Below, piece by piece: positions 54,118-63,460 of a stretch of DNA of 64,000 bases (the stretch's first letter is position 1; every line of letters begins with the position of its first letter). Below the pieces are notes generated by a model. It made no database searches, was not told where the DNA came from, and saw nothing but the letters and a program-made list of their open reading frames with translations. Made by a program: the position numbers and the translations under genes. The stretch spans positions 54,353 through 118,352 of the forward strand of contig CAWEMY010000008.1 in assembly GCA_963810305.1 (NCBI GenBank), read 5' to 3'. This stretch comes from JACDCA01 sp963810305. GTDB lineage: Bacteria > Acidobacteriota > Vicinamibacteria > Vicinamibacterales > 2-12-FULL-66-21.

Positions 54118-55832
54118 CCTCTGGCGAGACCCGAGCCCCGTGGATCCGCGGCGCCTTTGAATACCAGCACTCGCCCGCTTGCGTCGTATTCGATCGCCAG
54201 CGCATGGGCATTGCCCAGTTCCTGGACGATTCGCAGCTTGTGGCCTTTCGCTTCGAGCCCGCGCCGCACGTCGCCGTCGATGCGTTCCTCCACCAGCAGC
54301 GTGTCCGGCTCGGCAAAGCTGATGCGTGGCGCGGCGATCGCGTGCTCGACGTCCATACCGAAGTCCACGAGATTCATCACCATCTGCGGAACCGTCTGAC
54401 CGATCGTGTGGCCGCCTGGAGTCCCAAGGGCTACCCACGGCCGCCCGTTCCGCATGATGATTGTCGGGCAGTCCCCCGAGAGCTTGCGGCGACCGGCGTG
54501 CGCGTCCATCGGATTGCCCTTCGGTTCGAACGTGCTGAACTCGAGCGAATCGTTCAACCAGATGCCCGTCCCCCGCGGCATGATCCGGCTGCCGAAGAGG
54601 CCGCCCAGTGTTTGCGTCGCCGAGACGACATTGCCCCAGCGGTCGGCCACGACGAAGTGAGTGGTGTGAGCCGCTGCGTCGGTAGTCAGCCCTAAGGGCT
54701 GGACTCGGGCATCAGCCTTGAGCTGGCTACGGGTGCATCAGCCCTAAAGGGCTGGACTACGGCGTGTCGCACCAGGCGGCACGAACGGCTTGGCTTTATC
54801 CGGATCGATCGCGGCTGCCTGCTCGCGGAAGTATTCCGTTGACAGCAGCCGTGCAGTCGGCGGAGGCGCGACGTCGGGGTCGCCGGCATACCGGAGGCGG
54901 ACCCAGAAGCCGTGCTTGGTCGCCTCGGCGAAGCGGTGCAGATACTCGACGGAATTGTGTCCGGAGAGACGATTGTCGAAACGGCTCATGATGCCGAGGC
55001 GGACGAGGTAATCGAATGCATTCGCCGGGGGGGACGCCGTGACGACGTCGACATCGCGGTATCGAAGGGTGATCGGCTTCCGCCATTCGGCGCGGTCCGC
55101 CGCGAGGTCGGCGAGCGCGAGAAAGCCGCGCGCCGCGCGCATCTCCCCGTCGATCGCCTTTGCGAGCTCGCCCCTGTAGAAGACGTCGGCGCCGCCATCC
55201 GCGATCAGGCGCAGCGATCGCGCGAGGTCCTTCTGCTCGAGGCGATCACCGCGTGCCAGCGGCTTCCCGTCCTTGCCGTAGATCTCTTTCGCATGCTGCG
55301 GAAATCCACCGAATCCTGCCGACAGCAAATTGGCATCGCGACCTTCGAGGACGTAACCCTCGGCGGCCAGTCGTATTGCCGGTTCGAATAGTTGCCGCCA
55401 CTTCAGGCGCCCGTACTTCTTCGACATCGCCTCCCAGGCATTGACATTGCCCGGTGTCGAGACCGACTTCGCGCCTTTGCGGTTTTCGAGATAGCCCGGA
55501 GTCGGGGCGCGGAAGGCGTCGGAGTCGACCCCGGCAGGAATTCGTCCGCTCGGATTCAGAAACCACGTCTCCTGCGACTCCGCGTGATGCAGCACGATGG
55601 TGCCGTAGCCCCCGGCGCCCGACATCGCTGGTTCGACGACATTCAGCGCGGCGGCGACCGCGACGGCGGCGTCGAAGGCATTGCCACCGGCCCGCAGGAC
55701 CTCGAGCCCTGCCTCAGTCGCCAGCGGGTGCGCGGAGCTGACCATGCCGGATGCCGCGGGCGCTGCAAAGGGTTGTTGCGAGGCGATCGCCAGAACCGCC
55801 GCCACCGCAATCGCGGTCCGTGAACGAAACAT
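54111..55832 (-). pseudogene. ggt: Gamma-glutamyltranspeptidase interrupted by a palindromic repeat in its processing linker
   Basis: The large-subunit part (55832 down to 54744) has a signal peptide and the conserved AGGNAFDAAVAVAAALNVVEP, SGAGGYGTIVLH and STPGNVNAWE. Its frame meets a TAG at 54744-54746 and a TGA shortly after, both inside a repeat (54684-54765). In the same frame beyond the repeat comes the small subunit, starting at HTTHFVVADRWGNVVSAT; the Thr before HF is the nucleophile used for self-cleavage and transfer. It continues LFGSRIMPRGTGIWLND and PGGHTIGQ. So both halves are conserved and in phase, but the linker carries stops. The periplasmic enzyme would normally cleave glutathione and gamma-glutamyl bonds. 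As written, no proenzyme can be made. The start at 55832 follows family length and signal-peptide position. Confidence 0.82.
54684..54765. repeat. Dispersed AGCCCTAAAGGGCT palindrome inside the ggt gene
   Basis: Palindromes at 54688-54700 and 54740-54753, with a degenerate unit (AGCCTTGAGCTGG) between them and the spacer GGACTACGG/GGACTCGGG. It replaces the linker between the large and small subunits of gamma-glutamyltranspeptidase. All other loci of this repeat in the window are intergenic. Confidence 0.85.
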
Positions 55833-55889
55833 GTGGTACCACCAATCCATTCAGCTGTCGTTCAGCTCCCGTACGACAGAATGTCGCCT

Positions 55890-58310
55890 ATGCGAATCGA
55901 GCAGATCGGGCGCGATCTGCGGCATGCCCTGCGCGTCATCGCCCGGATGCCGCTCCTCGCCGCCGTTGTCATCATCTCACTCGGCGTCGGGATCGGAGTC
56001 AACACGACGGTGTTCTCCTGGATCCAGTTGTTCGTCTTCAACCCGCTGCCCGGCGTGCGCGGCGGAGGGACGTTCGAGCTGGTCGAGGCGCGTGCCGAAA
56101 CCGGCACGTATCCCGGCACTTCATGGACCGAATACCGTGACCTGCGCGAGCGCCTGCCCGCCTTCGAGGATCTGCTCGCCTTCCGCATGCTGCCGGTGAA
56201 CGTCGGCGAAACAGGGCAGACCGAGCGCACCTACGCACTGCTCGTGTCGGGGAATTATTTCTCGGCCCTCGACATTCGCCCCGCCCTCGGACGATTTCTC
56301 CGCCCCGAAGAAACGTCCCGGCCAGGCGGCGAGCCGGTGGTCATCGTCTCGCACGACTACTGGCAGACGCGGTTGGGGGGTGCACCCGACGTCCTGCAGA
56401 AATCCGTCCGCGTGAACGGCCGCGACCTGGTGATCGTGGGAGTGACACCTGACGGCTTCCAGGGGACGGTGCTCGGTCTGCAGTTCGATCTATGGATGCC
56501 GGCGACCCTTGCGCCCGCGATTCTCCCCGGCACCCGTGAGCTCGAGGATCGGAATTTGCGCGGCTACTCGGTGATGGGACGCCTGCAGCGTGGCGCCCAC
56601 CGCGCCGAAGCACAGGCGCAGCTGGAAGGGGTGATGCGCGACCTCGCCAGGACCTTCCCGGCGACGAATGCAACCATGACCGGAGAGGTGCTGCCGTTCT
56701 GGCAGCAGCCTCGCGGACCGCAACGGATGTTCCTGCAGTTCCTGCTCCTCCTGCAGGGCGTGATGCTCCTGTTGCTCCTGGCCGTCTGTGGCAACACCGC
56801 GAACCTGCTGCTCGCTCGCGCCAGCACACGCAAACGCGAGATCGGGATCCGGCTGGCGATTGGCGCAGGGCCGTGGCGCATTGCGCGGTTGCTGGTCATC
56901 GAGAATCTCGTGCTCGCGCTGGCGGCCGCGGCAGTGGGCGTCGTGGTTGCGATCTGGGGAAGTCAGGCACTGCGTTCCGCCCCGTTGTCTACGGCGCTGC
57001 CCGTCAAGTTTCAAACCAGCATCGACGTTCTCGGTCTCGCCTTCGCCGCGCTACTCGGCGTCTGCTGTGCGGTCGTGTTCGGCGCGGCGCCGGCGCTGCA
57101 GCTCGCCCGTGTCGATCCGCAGCTGGCCCTGCGCTCGGGTGACCGCACGGCGTCACGCAATCGCCTGCGCAACATTCTGATGGCCGTCGAGGTTGCACTC
57201 GCCGTGATGGTTCTGGTGGTCGCCGGTCTCTTTCTTCAAAGCTTCCGCGACACGCGGTCGACCGATCCCGGCTTCCGTCGTGAAGGGGTCCTTCTCGCTG
57301 CTTACGACCTCAGCGATCGGCAACTGGACGAAAACGGAGCCCGTGATTTCGCACGACGGGTGATCGAAAAGGCGCGGGCACTTCCAGGGGTCGAGATGGC
57401 GTCGCTCGCCGTGTCGGTGCCTCTCGACATTCACGGCATGCCGCTGCGGACGTTCGCTCTCGAGGGACGCGCCAGCGATCCGGCGAGGCCCGATCGTGCG
57501 ATCAGCAATATCGTGTCGGAGGGTTACTTCCGAACCCTCGGCATCCCGATCGTACGCGGGCGTGATTTCGCCGATCTCGCCGATACCACATCGCCGCGTC
57601 AGGTCGCGGTCAACGAGGCGTTCGTGGAGCGGTTCCTCCCCGGGCTGGAGCCACTCGGACGTGTACTGGAGAACCGCGAGCGCCGCTACACCATCGCCGC
57701 AGTCGTTCGGAATTCGACCTACGAATCATTCGGCGAAGCGCCAACGCCGATGCTGTATTTCTCCTATCGCGATCGCCCGTCCGCCCAGGTCGAAATCCAT
57801 CTGCTCACACGACCGGGCAGCGAATCGCTCCTCGCGCCAGAGCTTCGGCGCATCGTCCGCGAGCTCGATCCCGCGCTGCCCGTGTACAACGTCCGCACCA
57901 TGACCGATCACGTCGAGACGAATTTGTTTCTCAGACGGATACCGGCGCGCATGTTTGCGGTGCTCGGTCCGCTTCTGCTCGTGCTCGCCGCGATCGGCAT
58001 CTACGGGGTCGTCGCCTACACGGTGGCGCATCGGACGACGGAGATCGGCGTGCGGCTGGCATTGGGGGCGACGCCGGCGCGGATCGTGCGGCAGGTGATT
58101 CGCGAGAGCCTCACCGTGATTCTCATGGGAGCAGCGGTGGGATGGATTGCGGTGTTCATCGTCAGTGCACACATCAACCGTGGACCCTTCGATTTCGGCG
58201 CGTTTGTCGGCGTCCCGGCGCTCCTGCTCGGCGTGGCGACTTTCGCGTGCTGGGTTCCAGCGCGCCGGGCCGCCGCTGTCGATCCCATGCGCGCACTCCG
58301 AACGGACTAG
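55890..58310 (+). CDS. MacB/FtsX-type ABC transporter permease
   Basis: An 806-residue permease starting MRIEQIGRDLRHALRVIARM at 55890. It has two modules, each with a periplasmic domain and an FtsX core: VIISLGVGIGVNTTVFSWIQ, LLLARASTRKREIGIRLAIG, and in the second core VAHRTTEIGVRLALGATP. It ends with VPARRAAAVDPMRALRTD. It has no N-terminal ADOP helical domain and no PadR gene next to it, like the permease at 21897. An upstream in-frame ATG (55833) touches the ggt start on the other strand and is less likely. The substrate is unknown. Confidence 0.92.
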   Translation: MRIEQIGRDLRHALRVIARMPLLAAVVIISLGVGIGVNTTVFSWIQLFVFNPLPGVRGGGTFELVEARAETGTYPGTSWTEYRDLRERLPAFEDLLAFRMLPVNVGETGQTERTYALLVSGNYFSALDIRPALGRFLRPEETSRPGGEPVVIVSHDYWQTRLGGAPDVLQKSVRVNGRDLVIVGVTPDGFQGTVLGLQFDLWMPATLAPAILPGTRELEDRNLRGYSVMGRLQRGAHRAEAQAQLEGVMRDLARTFPATNATMTGEVLPFWQQPRGPQRMFLQFLLLLQGVMLLLLLAVCGNTANLLLARASTRKREIGIRLAIGAGPWRIARLLVIENLVLALAAAAVGVVVAIWGSQALRSAPLSTALPVKFQTSIDVLGLAFAALLGVCCAVVFGAAPALQLARVDPQLALRSGDRTASRNRLRNILMAVEVALAVMVLVVAGLFLQSFRDTRSTDPGFRREGVLLAAYDLSDRQLDENGARDFARRVIEKARALPGVEMASLAVSVPLDIHGMPLRTFALEGRASDPARPDRAISNIVSEGYFRTLGIPIVRGRDFADLADTTSPRQVAVNEAFVERFLPGLEPLGRVLENRERRYTIAAVVRNSTYESFGEAPTPMLYFSYRDRPSAQVEIHLLTRPGSESLLAPELRRIVRELDPALPVYNVRTMTDHVETNLFLRRIPARMFAVLGPLLLVLAAIGIYGVVAYTVAHRTTEIGVRLALGATPARIVRQVIRESLTVILMGAAVGWIAVFIVSAHINRGPFDFGAFVGVPALLLGVATFACWVPARRAAAVDPMRALRTD

Positions 58311-58342
58311 AACACCGCCGGCCGGTTCCGGTACGCTGTCGT

Positions 58343-59701
58343 ATGACGCTCGCGACAGCGGTGGTCCTCATCGGCGTCCAATCGGCGGCTCCCGCCACCG
58401 GTGTGCTGGTCGAGGGCGTCGCCTGCCCGTCAGATCCGGAGCAGACCTACACGCTGTACCTCCCGTCTGCCTACAGTTCCACGAAGAGATGGCCGTTGCT
58501 GTTCGTCTTCGATCCGCGAGGCCACGGAACGCAAGCCGCGGCAGTCTTCAAGGAGGCGGCCGAACGTTTCGGCTGGATCATCGCCAGCTCCAACAACACC
58601 TCGAGCGATGGTGAGTGGGAGCCAAATCGCCGTGCGCTGGCAGCGATGTGGCCGGACGTCCGCCGCGCCTACGCCGTGGACGAGCGGCGGATCTATGCGG
58701 CGGGCTTCTCGGGCGGCGCCACGGTCGCATGGATCCTGGCGGAGACGACGGGGGCCGTGGCCGGCGTCATCGCCGCCGGCGCGCCAGAGCGGCCGGATGC
58801 GAAGCTCCTGCCGAAATCGGCTGCGTGGTTCGCGACTGCCGGACGCGCGGACTTCAACTTCCTCGACACCAAACGCACCGCGGCAAGGCTGGAACGGGCC
58901 GAAATCAGTAATCGCATCGAGTTCTTCGACGGCGGCCACCAGTGGATGCCATCGGGGCTGGCGACGCGGGGGCTGGCATGGCTGGAGTCGCGAGCGATGG
59001 CAGACGGACGGCGCGCGAAGGATCCGGAGCTGGCCCACGCGCTGATCGACGAGGAGCTGGCTTATGCGCGCGGCCTCGAACAGGCAGGCGCGTTGACGGA
59101 TGCGTTGCGCGTGTACTCCACCGTGGTTTCCGACTACGGCGGGGCCGGCGATGTCGCGGCTGCCGCTGCGCGAAAAAACGAGTTGGCGCGCGATGAACGG
59201 CTGAAAGCTGCGGCGCGCGAGGAGCAGCGGATCGACTCCCGCGAACGCGCGGTTGTGACCGGGATCTCGAAGACGTTACGCGGTCTGTTCGAGCCGGAGC
59301 TGCCGCTGCCCGCCCAGCTCGTCGCGACGCTCGGCATCAACGGGCTGCGGCGGGAGGCGGAAGGCAAAGGATACGAAGCGGCATCCGCCCGGCGAATTCT
59401 CGAAGTGCTGGCGGTCCAGACGTCGTTCTATCTCCCGCGCGACTTCGCGCGGCAGAAGCAGTACGACCGCGCCGCCCTGGCGCTGGAGATCGCGACCGCC
59501 GCTCACCCCGAGCGTCCGCGGCCGTGGCTGGAGCTGGCAGCCGCTCGGTTAGGAATGAACCAGAAAGCACGCGCGCTCTCCGCTCTCGATCGCGCCGTCG
59601 AGGCAGGTTACCGAGACCGGTCCGGGCTCGAAACCGACCCCCGATTCGCGCCCCTTCTGGGTACGCCGGATTTTGAGAAGCTCCTGGCCCGGCTCCGGTA
59701 G
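58343..59701 (+). CDS. Esterase/PHB-depolymerase-like hydrolase with helical C-terminal region
   Basis: A 452-residue protein. The N-terminal hydrophobic stretch could be a weak signal peptide (LATAVVLIGVQSAAPATG). The alpha/beta hydrolase domain (about 25-215) shows TYTLYLPSAYSSTKRWPLLFVFDPRGHG (split here only for length) as its first strands, the nucleophile motif GFSGGATVAW (about 132) and the terminal His in GGHQWMP. The rest (about 225-450) is helical with TPR-like pairs, probably for partner binding. The start at 58343 begins 32 bases after the permease stop, so they may be co-transcribed. The substrate is unknown. Confidence 0.8.
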   Translation: MTLATAVVLIGVQSAAPATGVLVEGVACPSDPEQTYTLYLPSAYSSTKRWPLLFVFDPRGHGTQAAAVFKEAAERFGWIIASSNNTSSDGEWEPNRRALAAMWPDVRRAYAVDERRIYAAGFSGGATVAWILAETTGAVAGVIAAGAPERPDAKLLPKSAAWFATAGRADFNFLDTKRTAARLERAEISNRIEFFDGGHQWMPSGLATRGLAWLESRAMADGRRAKDPELAHALIDEELAYARGLEQAGALTDALRVYSTVVSDYGGAGDVAAAAARKNELARDERLKAAAREEQRIDSRERAVVTGISKTLRGLFEPELPLPAQLVATLGINGLRREAEGKGYEAASARRILEVLAVQTSFYLPRDFARQKQYDRAALALEIATAAHPERPRPWLELAAARLGMNQKARALSALDRAVEAGYRDRSGLETDPRFAPLLGTPDFEKLLARLR

Positions 59702-59705
59702 CTCA

Positions 59706-59726
59706 CAGGAGAACAGGAGATCAGGA
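59706..59726. repeat. AGGAGATCAGG tract, short copy
   Basis: A short instance (CAGGAGAACAGGAGATCAGG) of the purine-rich tract also seen around 16.3-16.6 kb and 24.4 kb, here 5 bases after the hydrolase stop. Confidence 0.6.
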
Positions 59727-59810
59727 CCAATCTGTGGTTAAAGGCAGCTTTGTGGCGAACACCGTAATGGCGTGACGAACCGCACTCGCGTCCACCGTCG
59801 CGGGTATAGG

Positions 59811-60261
59811 ATGGCCGCCACCATGACTCGAGTCGCGATTCTGATCCTCGCCGTGATGCTCGGTCCGCAGTTGACCGCGCAGACTCCCCCGCCACAGCAG
59901 ATGCCGGCTCCGGGCACGCCGCGATGGCAGCCACCGGACCCGACCAACCTGCAGGTACTGCCGAAGGACATCCCGAAGCCGCAGCTGATCCAAATGATGC
60001 GCGGGTTCACGATGGGCCTCGGCGTGCGGTGCGAGCACTGTCACGTCGGTGAAGGCAACGATCTGTCGAAATTCGACTTCGCGAGTGACGCCAAGACCCG
60101 AGAAGGTGACCGCGCGCCGAATGATCGTCATGGCGCGGGAGGTCAATACCAAGCTGCTCGCGGGATTTCCTCCCGGTCGCGACGAGAACACGCCGGCGGT
60201 CACCTGTTACACCTGCCACCGCGGCGAGAAGAAACCGCTGACCGCGCGTCCGCCGCAGTGA
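59811..60261 (+). CDS. Small dihaem c-type cytochrome (frame break at about 60102)
   Basis: An exported cytochrome of about 150 residues. The signal peptide (MTRVAILILAVMLGPQLTAQ) is followed by a Pro-rich linker, then LQVLPKDIPKPQLIQMMRGF and GLGVRCEHCHVGEG with the first CxxCH. The frame is right through FASDAKTR; skipping one base near 60102 gives KVTARRMIVMAREVNTKLL and the second haem site VTCYTCHRGEKKP, ending at 60261. Both haem motifs and the spacing match the reaction-centre cytochrome family common in Acidobacteriota. Without the shift the second haem site is lost. An indel error is likely. ATG 59823 is an equally good start. Confidence 0.82.
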
Positions 60262-60298
60262 ATCTCTGAACGATGAACTATGAACTATGAATGCGGAC

Positions 60299-60397
60299 AG
60301 CCCTAAAGGGCTGGACTACCGAGAGGTCTGATTCGCCTTTTCGCACCCCGCACCCCCGCACCCTCCGCACCCCCCGCACCCTCCCGCACCCCGCACT
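60299..60397. repeat. Palindrome copy plus GCACCC-rich tandem tract
   Basis: AGCCCTAAAGGGCT at 60299-60312 is a single copy of the dispersed palindrome. A run of GCACCCC/GCACCCTC units (60343-60397) follows, similar to the tract at 27328-27370. It lies upstream of the PadR promoter region. Confidence 0.8.
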
Positions 60398-60404
60398 CAT
60401 TGCC

Positions 60405-60453
60405 TTGATTATCGACACAATGCGTTGTAGGCTCGTTATGTCGATAATCGACA
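60405..60453 (+). promoter_or_regulatory. Probable promoter and operator of the PadR-permease operon
   Basis: A perfect 15-base palindrome TGTCGATAATCGACA (60439-60453) lies 37 bases before the PadR ATG. A near-copy of its right part, TTGATTATCGACA, is at 60405-60417. TTGATT (60405-60410) and TAGGCT (60428-60433), 17 bases apart, could be -35 and -10 boxes. PadR proteins usually repress their own operon by binding such palindromes; the arrangement fits, but this is inferred. Confidence 0.55.
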
Positions 60454-60490
60454 GCACCCGGCACCCGGCACCGCGGCACCTGACTTTCTG

Positions 60491-60817
60491 ATGAAGCCAA
60501 CCGACCTGATCCAGGGCATGCTCGACCTTCTCATCCTCCGCACGTTGCAACTCGAGCCGCTTCACGGCTGGGCCGTGGCGCAGCGGATCAAGCAGATCTC
60601 GAACGATGTACTCCAGGTGCAGCAGGGCTCTCTCTACCCCGCCCTCCATCGCCTCGAGGCGAAAGGGTGGATCACTGCCGAATGGGGCGCGTCCGATAAG
60701 GGCAAGCGCGCCAAGTTCTACAGCCTGACTGCCGCCGGCCGGAAACAACTCGGGCGCGAGCAGCAGGACTGGGCGCGTCTCTCCACCGCCATCGCCCTCG
60801 TTCTGAAAAAGGCCTGA
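60491..60817 (+). CDS. PadR family transcriptional regulator
   Basis: A 108-residue winged-helix regulator: LIQGMLDLLILRTLQLEPLH, then VQQGSLYPALHRLEAKGWI and RAKFYSLTAAGRKQL. It is closely similar to the PadR gene at 35379. It sits 11 bases before an ADOP permease gene, and a palindromic operator candidate lies 37 bases upstream, so self-repression of the operon is likely. The effector is unknown. Confidence 0.92.
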   Translation: MKPTDLIQGMLDLLILRTLQLEPLHGWAVAQRIKQISNDVLQVQQGSLYPALHRLEAKGWITAEWGASDKGKRAKFYSLTAAGRKQLGREQQDWARLSTAIALVLKKA

Positions 60818-60828
60818 GAAATCCCGTC

Positions 60829-61635
60829 ATGAGCTGGTTCGATGCGTTCCGATTCCGCGCGCGAGGCCTGCGGCGCGGATCACTCGAGGACGAGTTCGAT
60901 GACGAGGTGAACTTCCACCTGGACCAGCTCGCGGCCGAGTACGAAGCGCGAGGCCTGAGCCCGGCGGACGCGCGTGGCGCTGCACGGCGCGACTTCGGCA
61001 TTGCGGCGACAGTCAAAGAGGATCTGCGCGCCGCGCGTGGCGTGCACCTGATCGACGCGTTCCTTCAGGACGTCCGCCACGGGATGCGCCAGCTCCGGCG
61101 GCACCCCGGCTTCGCCGCCGCGGCGCTGCTGACCATTGCACTCGGGATAGGCGCCACGACCACGGTCTTCACCGTCGTGTACAACGTCATCCTGCGGCCG
61201 CTTCCCTATCCGCAGCCGGAACGGCTGGTGACCCTGTGGTCTACCGCGCCGGCGCTGAATCTGCCCCGCGCCTTCGTCGGCGCGGCGAACTATCGCGACT
61301 GGCTGTCACGAAACCGTTCCTTCGAGAGTCTGGCGCTCGTACGTCACATCGGCAATTTCAACCTGACTGGCGCCGGTGAACCGGAACGACTGCAGGGCGC
61401 GCGTGTGACCGCCAGCCTGTTCACCGTCCTGCGGAACGAACCCGGTCCTCGGGCGGCCTTTCACGCCGCAGGAGGAGCTGGTCGGACGCGACACCGTGGT
61501 GATCCTCAGCGACCGCCTGTGGACACGACGATTCGGGCGCGATCCCGCGCTCGTCGGCCGCAAGATCGTCCTCAACGGCGAGCCGCACGAGATCGTCGGC
61601 ATCATGCCGCCATCGTTCTCCTATCCGTCGCGTGA
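60829..61635 (+). CDS. PadR-linked ADOP permease, N-terminal part (frame break at about 61444)
   Basis: Residues 1-85 form the ADOP helical domain (DEFDDEVNFHLDQLAAEYEA, AAARRDFGI-type helix, VKEDLRAARG). The first transmembrane helix (LLTIALGIGATTTVFTVVYN) and the start of the periplasmic domain follow. The frame is correct to NEP at 61443; skipping G61444 restores VLGRPFTPQEELVGRDTVV. The stop at 61635 is an artefact of the wrong frame. Confidence 0.85.
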   Translation: MSWFDAFRFRARGLRRGSLEDEFDDEVNFHLDQLAAEYEARGLSPADARGAARRDFGIAATVKEDLRAARGVHLIDAFLQDVRHGMRQLRRHPGFAAAALLTIALGIGATTTVFTVVYNVILRPLPYPQPERLVTLWSTAPALNLPRAFVGAANYRDWLSRNRSFESLALVRHIGNFNLTGAGEPERLQGARVTASLFTVLRNEPGPRAAFHAAGGAGRTRHRGDPQRPPVDTTIRARSRARRPQDRPQRRAARDRRHHAAIVLLSVA

Positions 61636-63460
61636 GTTCGAGATCTGGGTACCGCTCACCATCAACCCGGAGGACTACGTTACCCGTCTCGGCTACAACT
61701 TCCTCAGCGTCGGCCGGATGCGTCCTGGCGTGACTCTGGCAGCGGCACAGGCCGACCTCGATGCGATCGCCGCGCAGCTCGCCTCGGAATACCCGAACCC
61801 AAACAAGGACGTCGGATTTCTCGTGCAGCCGATGCGGGCTGATCTCGTTCGCGACGTGCGCCGGCCGCTGCTGCTGCTCCTCGCCGGGGTCGCGAGCCTG
61901 CTGCTGATCGGATGCGCCAGCCTCGCCAACCTCTTGATCGCGCGCGCCGTATCTCGCAGCAGCGAGCTGGTGCTGCGGGCGGCGCTCGGCGCCGGTCGTG
62001 GACGTCTCGTCCGGCAGTCACTCACCGAGCTGCTGCCGTTGCTTCTGCTCGGGGGGCTCGCCGGCGTGTTGCTGGCACGACTGCTTCTCGGCTTCACCGT
62101 TCCGCTCCTGCCGGCGACGATGCCGCGGGTCGAGACGATTGACCTGGATCTATACGTCCTGTTGTTTGCGGGCGGGACGCTGGTGGTGACCGGCCTTGCG
62201 ACTGGAGTCTGGCCGGCGCTGCAGGCCGCGCGTTGGGATATCGCCGCCGCGCTTCGCGAATCGCTTCGCGGCAGCTCCTCCACGCTGCGTGGCTCGCGCA
62301 TACGTGATGGTCTGGTCGTCGCACAGATCGCCGTCGCGCTCATGCTGACCGTTTCGGCTTCCCTTCTCGCCCGGAGCTTCGTCAAGATCGCGAACACCGA
62401 CGTCGGGTTCCGAGCCGAAGGGGTCGCCACGCTCCACCTCGCAATCCCACGCGGCAAGTACCCCAAGGACGCGCAGGTCGCCGACGTGTGCCAACGGATC
62501 CTCGAACGCGTGTCGCGGCTTCCCGGAGTGCGCGCCGCCGGAATGGTCAATCGGCTGCCGCTTGCCGGGGGTGCGTCGGTCGGCGTCCTGCAAGTGGAGA
62601 ACTCAGCCCTGCCGGAGGATCGAGTCGGCAGCGTCGACTGGCGCAGCGTAACGCCGGGCTACTTCGCGGCGCTCGGCATTCCGCTTCGCGAGGGACGATC
62701 GTTCGAAGAAGCGGATTATGCTGGTGGACAGCCGGTTGGCATCATCGACGATCGCCTCGCCCGAGCGGCATGGCCCAATCAGAGCGCGCTCGGCCGCCGC
62801 TTCCGCATCCCTCTTGGCAATTCTCCATGGGTCACCATCGTCGGCGTCGTCGGCCACATCAGGCACGACGGCATGACCGCTGAGGGGCGCCCGCAGGTCT
62901 ACTGGAATTATCGGCAGCGGCCGCAGGATCGCATGGCGCTCACCGTTCGCTCGGATCAGGATCCCGGGATGCTCACGCGTTCGATCATCACGGAAATCCG
63001 CGCGGTGGATCCGGAGCAGGCAGTCTACGACGTCCGACCTATGACGGAGGTCGTCGACCGATCGCTCGGGCAGCAGTGGCTCACGACAGCGGTGCTCTCC
63101 GCGTTTGCCGTTGTATCACTCCTGATGGCTGCGATCGGCGTCTACGGCGTTGTCTCATACGGTGTGCGGCAACGCACGCACGAATTCAGCGTCCGCATGG
63201 CGCTCGGCGCAGCGAGAAGCGACGTCATGAAAATGGTGCTGCGCCGGGGCGCACGTCTGGCCGGATGGGGCGCTGCGATTGGCCTTGCCGGCGCACTGGT
63301 CGCGACGCGCGCGCTCCAGACGCTGCTCCACGACGTGAGCGTCACTGATGCGGTCAGCTTCGCCGTCGCAGCGGGGATTTTGGCGCTCGCAGCGCTGCTC
63401 GCCACGTTGATCCCCGCTCGCCGGGCGGTGAACGTCGAGCCGGCGACGGCGCTGAAATAA
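61445..63460 (+). CDS. PadR-linked ADOP permease, main part
   Basis: In-phase continuation of the permease: VVILSDRLWTRRFG, LIARAVSRSSELVLRAALG (first FtsX core), GVRQRTHEFSVRMALGAAR (second core) and the usual end IPARRAVNVEPATALK. With the N-terminal part it gives a protein of about 877 residues, normal for the group. The breakpoint lies in a CCCGG run, so an inserted G is likely. It ends at a CACGTG-rich repeat array convergent with another permease. Confidence 0.9.
   Translation, partial: VLGRPFTPQEELVGRDTVVILSDRLWTRRFGRDPALVGRKIVLNGEPHEIVGIMPPSFSYPSREFEIWVPLTINPEDYVTRLGYNFLSVGRMRPGVTLAAAQADLDAIAAQLASEYPNPNKDVGFLVQPMRADLVRDVRRPLLLLLAGVASLLLIGCASLANLLIARAVSRSSELVLRAALGAGRGRLVRQSLTELLPLLLLGGLAGVLLARLLLGFTVPLLPATMPRVETIDLDLYVLLFAGGTLVVTGLATGVWPALQAARWDIAAALRESLRGSSSTLRGSRIRDGLVVAQIAVALMLTVSASLLARSFVKIANTDVGFRAEGVATLHLAIPRGKYPKDAQVADVCQRILERVSRLPGVRAAGMVNRLPLAGGASVGVLQVENSALPEDRVGSVDWRSVTPGYFAALGIPLREGRSFEEADYAGGQPVGIIDDRLARAAWPNQSALGRRFRIPLGNSPWVTIVGVVGHIRHDGMTAEGRPQVYWNYRQRPQDRMALTVRSDQDPGMLTRSIITEIRAVDPEQAVYDVRPMTEVVDRSLGQQWLTTAVLSAFAVVSLLMAAIGVYGVVSYGVRQRTHEFSVRMALGAARSDVMKMVLRRGARLAGWGAAIGLAGALVATRALQTLLHDVSVTDAVSFAVAAGILALAALLATLIPARRAVNVEPATALK

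Noticed and set aside
60439..60453. Palindrome as a phage or integrase attachment site
   Set aside because: No integrase or tRNA is near and there is no second matching site; its position before a PadR gene fits an operator better.
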